NCBI GenBank assembly: GCA_030531555.1
Contig: JAUNNI010000017.1
Span: 1-45,750, forward strand
DNA: 45,750 bases
Direction: 5' to 3'
From: Eubacteriales bacterium
GTDB lineage: Bacteria; Bacillota; Clostridia; Lachnospirales; Lachnospiraceae
Shown here: positions 44,401 to 45,750 of the stretch, piece by piece
Numbering within the stretch: the first letter of the stretch is position 1
Layout: each line of letters starts with the position of its first letter
Program-made: the position numbers and the translations under genes
The notes under the pieces: model-generated
Seen by the model: only the letters and a program-made list of their open reading frames with translations
What the model was told of the DNA's origin: nothing
Databases searched by the model: none

Positions 44401-45683
44401 GTTCAGCAAACGTTACACTTTCTCAGAATTCCTATGTTTACGATGGAAATGAAAAGAAACCTGACGTGACGGTCGTTTATGCTGGAAACACACTAATTAG
44501 AGATACACATTACACCGTTACTTATAGCAATTGTAAGAACGCAGGAAGTGCAAAAGCTACAATTGAAGGTATTGGTCAGTATACAGGAAGCATTGAGAAA
44601 ACATATACCATCACACCTCGCTCTATTACAAATGCACAACTAATCTTTTTAGATATTGGTCCTATCCTGGAAGATGGTGTATTTGATATATGGGGAGTGG
44701 TCGATGGAAATACACTTTTAACAAAGTACACAGACTATTCTTCTTCTAGTGCCAGCAGTACTTATTCCGGTGATTACTGCTCATATCTCACAGTTCATTT
44801 AACTGGAAGAGGAAATTATACTGGTACCGTGTCACAAACAATCCATCCAATCTCTTCCAAAGCAGTTCTGTATTCTGCAAAAACTGGTCCAACAGGTACC
44901 ACTTTAAACTGGAAAAAAGAAACTGGTGCGGTTGGATATAATATTTACCGTGTCAAAGGATCACAGATTACAAAACTACTGACCACAAATAAAAATTCCA
45001 TCACAAGCTGGACCGATCCGGAGGTTAAAAATTACAATGCAGGATATAGCTACTACATTGAGTCCTATATCATTACTGCACAAGGTATGAAAATTTCCAG
45101 ACCATCTGACATTGTAAGAACAGTGGCCCTTGAGAAGAAAACCAATGTGATCAGAGCATCCAATAAGGCTTTAGAATATAGCCCTTACAGTCGTAATATC
45201 TCTGTCGGTGCATCCTGTAGTGGCGGAGCAAGATTAACTTATTCCACAAATAACAGTAACATTGCTGTAAATGCTTCTGGCATTATCACTGTCAATGCAA
45301 AATACGTGGGAAGTGCAACGATTACAATCCAGTCTGCAGAAACCAGCGATTATAAAGCAGCGATCCAAAGAATCACTGTAACTGTCATTCCAAGTAAAAC
45401 AACCCTCGCTTCTGTTTCCAATGTAAAAGGTAAGAAGATGTTGGTAAAATGGAAGAAGAACGTATCTGGTGGCGGCTACCAGATCCAATACGCGAAAAAT
45501 TCCAGATTCACCAGTGGACTTAAGACAGTAAATGTGACGAAGAACACAGTTGTTAAAAAGACCATCGCAAAACTTGCAAAAAGTAAGAAATATTATGTAA
45601 GAATCCGAACCTATAAAAACGTCGGAGGAAAAACATACTATTCCAACTGGAGTGTAACAAAAGCAGTAAAAATCAAAAAATAA
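38421..45683 (+). CDS. Giant secreted repeat protein: BspA-type LRRs, propeller-like regions, Ig-like repeats and FnIII
   Basis: 2420 residues. Signal peptide (LKHIFLCAIMVLLWMVLPGTAMVAHA). Two units open with NVQWKLYENGLLEITGSGAM- or NIHWSIDLNGMIILSGSGDL-like segments, each followed by BspA-type leucine-rich repeats (pattern xFxxCxxLxxIxLPxxVxxI, residues about 120-310 and 385-780). Propeller-like stretches follow at about 810-1165 and 1250-1650, split by a Big_2-like Ig domain (KVGETQHLKI...AAWKAGTTTITLEA). Residues about 1670-2070 hold three copies of a YxGNxxKPxVTV...GxGxYxGxxxKxFxI unit alternating with Ig-like units. The C-terminus has an FnIII-like unit (about 2144), an Ig-like unit and a last FnIII-like unit. 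No LPXTG, SLH or GW anchor is seen, so it is shed or bound non-covalently. It is likely an adhesin or host-polymer binding protein. GGGAGGAAAG precedes the start. Confidence 0.88.
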   Translation: MRKLKHIFLCAIMVLLWMVLPGTAMVAHAENKEDSNILYEVKDVTDYEKSPQVEKKTTKDIKTMADDAIKDSGTLGSNVQWKLYENGLLEITGSGAMETNAFQSESSLTIEGIPWYSYASSIEEVKVGEGITYLGDASFYNCKRLTKVSLPSTLKTIGYWAFYECTMLENLEIPSSVTEIKLASFIDAPLKEIVIPDGVTVIEKYTFQGCKNLKKVHFPASLTTIQKSAFVECSGLKGLLLLPDTVTTIEDSAFSKTGYGAAYFGYRLSQLGSKIFNSVSSLKYVTFTSSCPTFSDTTFSGNTFTAYYPESITSWTEEKRTDYGGTITWKIYDGSSIANGDYGDNIHWSIDLNGMIILSGSGDLPTNSSSSSIPWYTIRNTIKKVVVTDGITSLNSFAFYGCENLEQVILADSVNKLSTSVFEGCISLKKVDFLNKVSDLGSSVFEDCSGLTSATIPDTVTSCSSYLFANCSSLQTVSLGSGINSFSTSTFNNCDKLTSISVSSENTSYSSVNGLLCNKAATTLIAIPKGLTEVIVPEGIKSIATYVIYSSKQLEKVSLPASLTSISSDNFTRCPKLSQIIVDPSNQSFVTHNNMLFNYGKTVLYAVTNQAVRLVASDFPSTMTTIRDDCFYYNDTLTSIEIPSSVTKISSYAFYYCESLENLKLSEGLKTIDYYAFYYCKSLKSISIPDSVTSLGVDAFYGCYKLNSITLGNGLTTLPNYVFSNCSSLNKIIIPATITNCGSSVFSSCSSLEDIVFLGDLPECPSKILSSSMKTKIYYPSDNTSWNEVEATKFGDAAILCPYSNGDYGSAIQQNHIVIPGGFSDVGCYDLGACDFSYTSSSTFFRQYVVKEAGGIYFLNGGKLLFLNESTGIMTTLSNFGSINACYEADGILYLAYSNHIYRYDLKKNTELNTITLNSVNDISAIGVDSQNRYYISYSLDSRYVVVLYDQEGNKLSQMYVPDRVYSFDGFDSTTGRFYMESMVNYYSWGYDHYGHGLTMGKTTGNTITYIDTSNSFLESGLISQSFDCIEYLCQNSAYLHQVSAEILDGRYMVTTSNLLNRVLLIDSNNYELKWSLDRKLDTQSLNNYYYDTTSVGVRALLNPKHDTIYVASNDSTIEEYDLKTKDNLYSYKTSHPVFALYSLGDYFIAIEKDGTNFYLEKISYKDPEQIQFTGNPTMKVGETQHLKINTGYRSLTSSDPSVASIDQAGNVAAWKAGTTTITLEATDHRTATFSIQVIGNSTSEVTDSNHKVSGTISNNISDNNYTVWSSPMNSYLTENTDGSYMRVEYIANTGVVIENYGTDWTLKSTKTLLPELPIFGGFYSGTDANYLVYGQKNESDSDDVEVIRIVKYSKTWNRISASSIKGANTYIPFDAGCVRMMETAGKLYLYTCHEMYAKSDGVHHQANMTFVVDESNMSILDSYYDVMNIAQAGYVSHSFNQFIQTDGTSVYRVDHGDAGPRAVSITKCAVDGKVSDVRYILAHKINGNSGANATGVSVGGFELSTTHCLVAGNSVDMTDSSNYSASGKRNIFLAIANKNLTKTSTVWLTDYDSSSNITVRTPQMVRLSSEHFLVMWEEYNTSSRFVTTKFVTVDAEGNKKSEHTSTRMRLSDCQPIVTSKGHVVWYVSDGNELKFHQLNPFDLRQGTTVDFTRCDVSLSLGADISTTITTPYTGNEIKPNVTVKDDTRVLSPSEEYDVTYENNINAGTAYVVITGQGEYKGIIRKPFIIAKIPQTLIVSPTMLNVVKDDSGTISVTGVGDITASSANSNILSINAGVSEDGKTIFTYKGLSTGSTTITIQATGDQNHDAASQTITAKVIPTATLIANAAINLSQTSYIYDGNLKQPNVTVIYGGQTLVINRDYLLSYDNNLKPGTANVTISGIGDYTGSVTKTFTISKASQTITSSPLTISVIKGNTGTFTVNAFGTITVSIQDTDILSMTKDSDGNGNAVFHYTGLAYGETTVTINASGDETHTAASKSITAHVIPSQTDMSSANVTLSQNSYVYDGNEKKPDVTVVYAGNTLIRDTHYTVTYSNCKNAGSAKATIEGIGQYTGSIEKTYTITPRSITNAQLIFLDIGPILEDGVFDIWGVVDGNTLLTKYTDYSSSSASSTYSGDYCSYLTVHLTGRGNYTGTVSQTIHPISSKAVLYSAKTGPTGTTLNWKKETGAVGYNIYRVKGSQITKLLTTNKNSITSWTDPEVKNYNAGYSYYIESYIITAQGMKISRPSDIVRTVALEKKTNVIRASNKALEYSPYSRNISVGASCSGGARLTYSTNNSNIAVNASGIITVNAKYVGSATITIQSAETSDYKAAIQRITVTVIPSKTTLASVSNVKGKKMLVKWKKNVSGGGYQIQYAKNSRFTSGLKTVNVTKNTVVKKTIAKLAKSKKYYVRIRTYKNVGGKTYYSNWSVTKAVKIKK

Positions 45684-45695
45684 ATGAAAGCATAG

Positions 45696-45750
45696 AAAAA
45701 GGGGCTGTCGCTAAATAGCTAAAAAACAGCTTCGAAACACTTCTAATGGA
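45696..45750 (+). repeat. Dispersed intergenic repeat, copy 3 (cut by window edge)
   Basis: AAAAAGGGGCTGTCGC matches 8549-8564 in 15 of 16 nt and lies 13 nt after the giant gene's stop. It is followed by GCTAAAAAACAGCTTCGAA, which keeps the TTCGAA core of the other copies. It continues out of the window. Confidence 0.6.

Overview
The window looks like the chromosome of a low-GC, anaerobic Firmicute, most likely a gut Lachnospiraceae/Clostridia member. The reasons are strong AGGAGG-type ribosome binding sites, occasional TTG/GTG starts, a Feo iron operon with a small Cys-rich partner, an ECF vitamin-type transporter, a very large BspA-type leucine-rich-repeat surface protein and a type II-A-like Cas9. 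The genus is not resolved. No tRNA, rRNA, insertion sequence or CRISPR array was seen.

Layout. (1) 1-2.8 kb: the N-terminal 835 codons of a Cas9 running off the left edge, with a divergently transcribed tracrRNA beside it; the array and the adaptation genes must lie outside. (2) 2.8-8.6 kb: ordinary metabolic and transport genes (small zinc-ribbon protein, CutC, histidine phosphatase, PF06541 membrane protein, MATE exporter, GH32 fructosidase). (3) 8.6-16.4 kb: a leftward cluster led by a 1104-residue TIR-transmembrane-propeller protein, then a large lipoprotein (11-nt overlap), a TPR protein (1-nt gap) and, after a gap with an inverted repeat, a membrane YdcF/DUF218 protein. Predicted topology puts TIR inside and the propeller outside, like a membrane receptor. 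(4) 16.6-19.2 kb: feoA-feoB-P12 with two identical-arm 18-bp operators, one overlapping the feoA -10 box. (5) 19.2-23.9 kb: a two-gene operon (PrsW-like protease fused to transglutaminase; membrane Rossmann/RyR protein) divergent from an HTH regulator, with face-to-face promoters sharing the same -10 bases. (6) 24-26 kb: repeat element, Ig-domain remnant, InlB-type lipoprotein and a lipase whose 3' end overlaps it. (7) 26.2-31.3 kb: VanX-like dipeptidase, a sensor carrying both a SpoIIE-type phosphatase and an RsbW-like kinase domain, and a STAS protein fused to a phosphotransferase-type kinase. (8) 31.3-38.3 kb: PspC, MATE, metallophosphoesterase, Lrp/AsnC regulator, and an ECF transporter operon (S, fused A-A', T). 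(9) 38.4-45.7 kb: one 2420-residue secreted repeat protein.

The strongest candidates for undescribed biology are the TIR receptor-like operon (3), the PrsW/transglutaminase-RyR-HTH module (5), and the partner-switching pair ending in a STAS-kinase fusion (7). All functional proposals come from reading motifs by eye; no database search was run.
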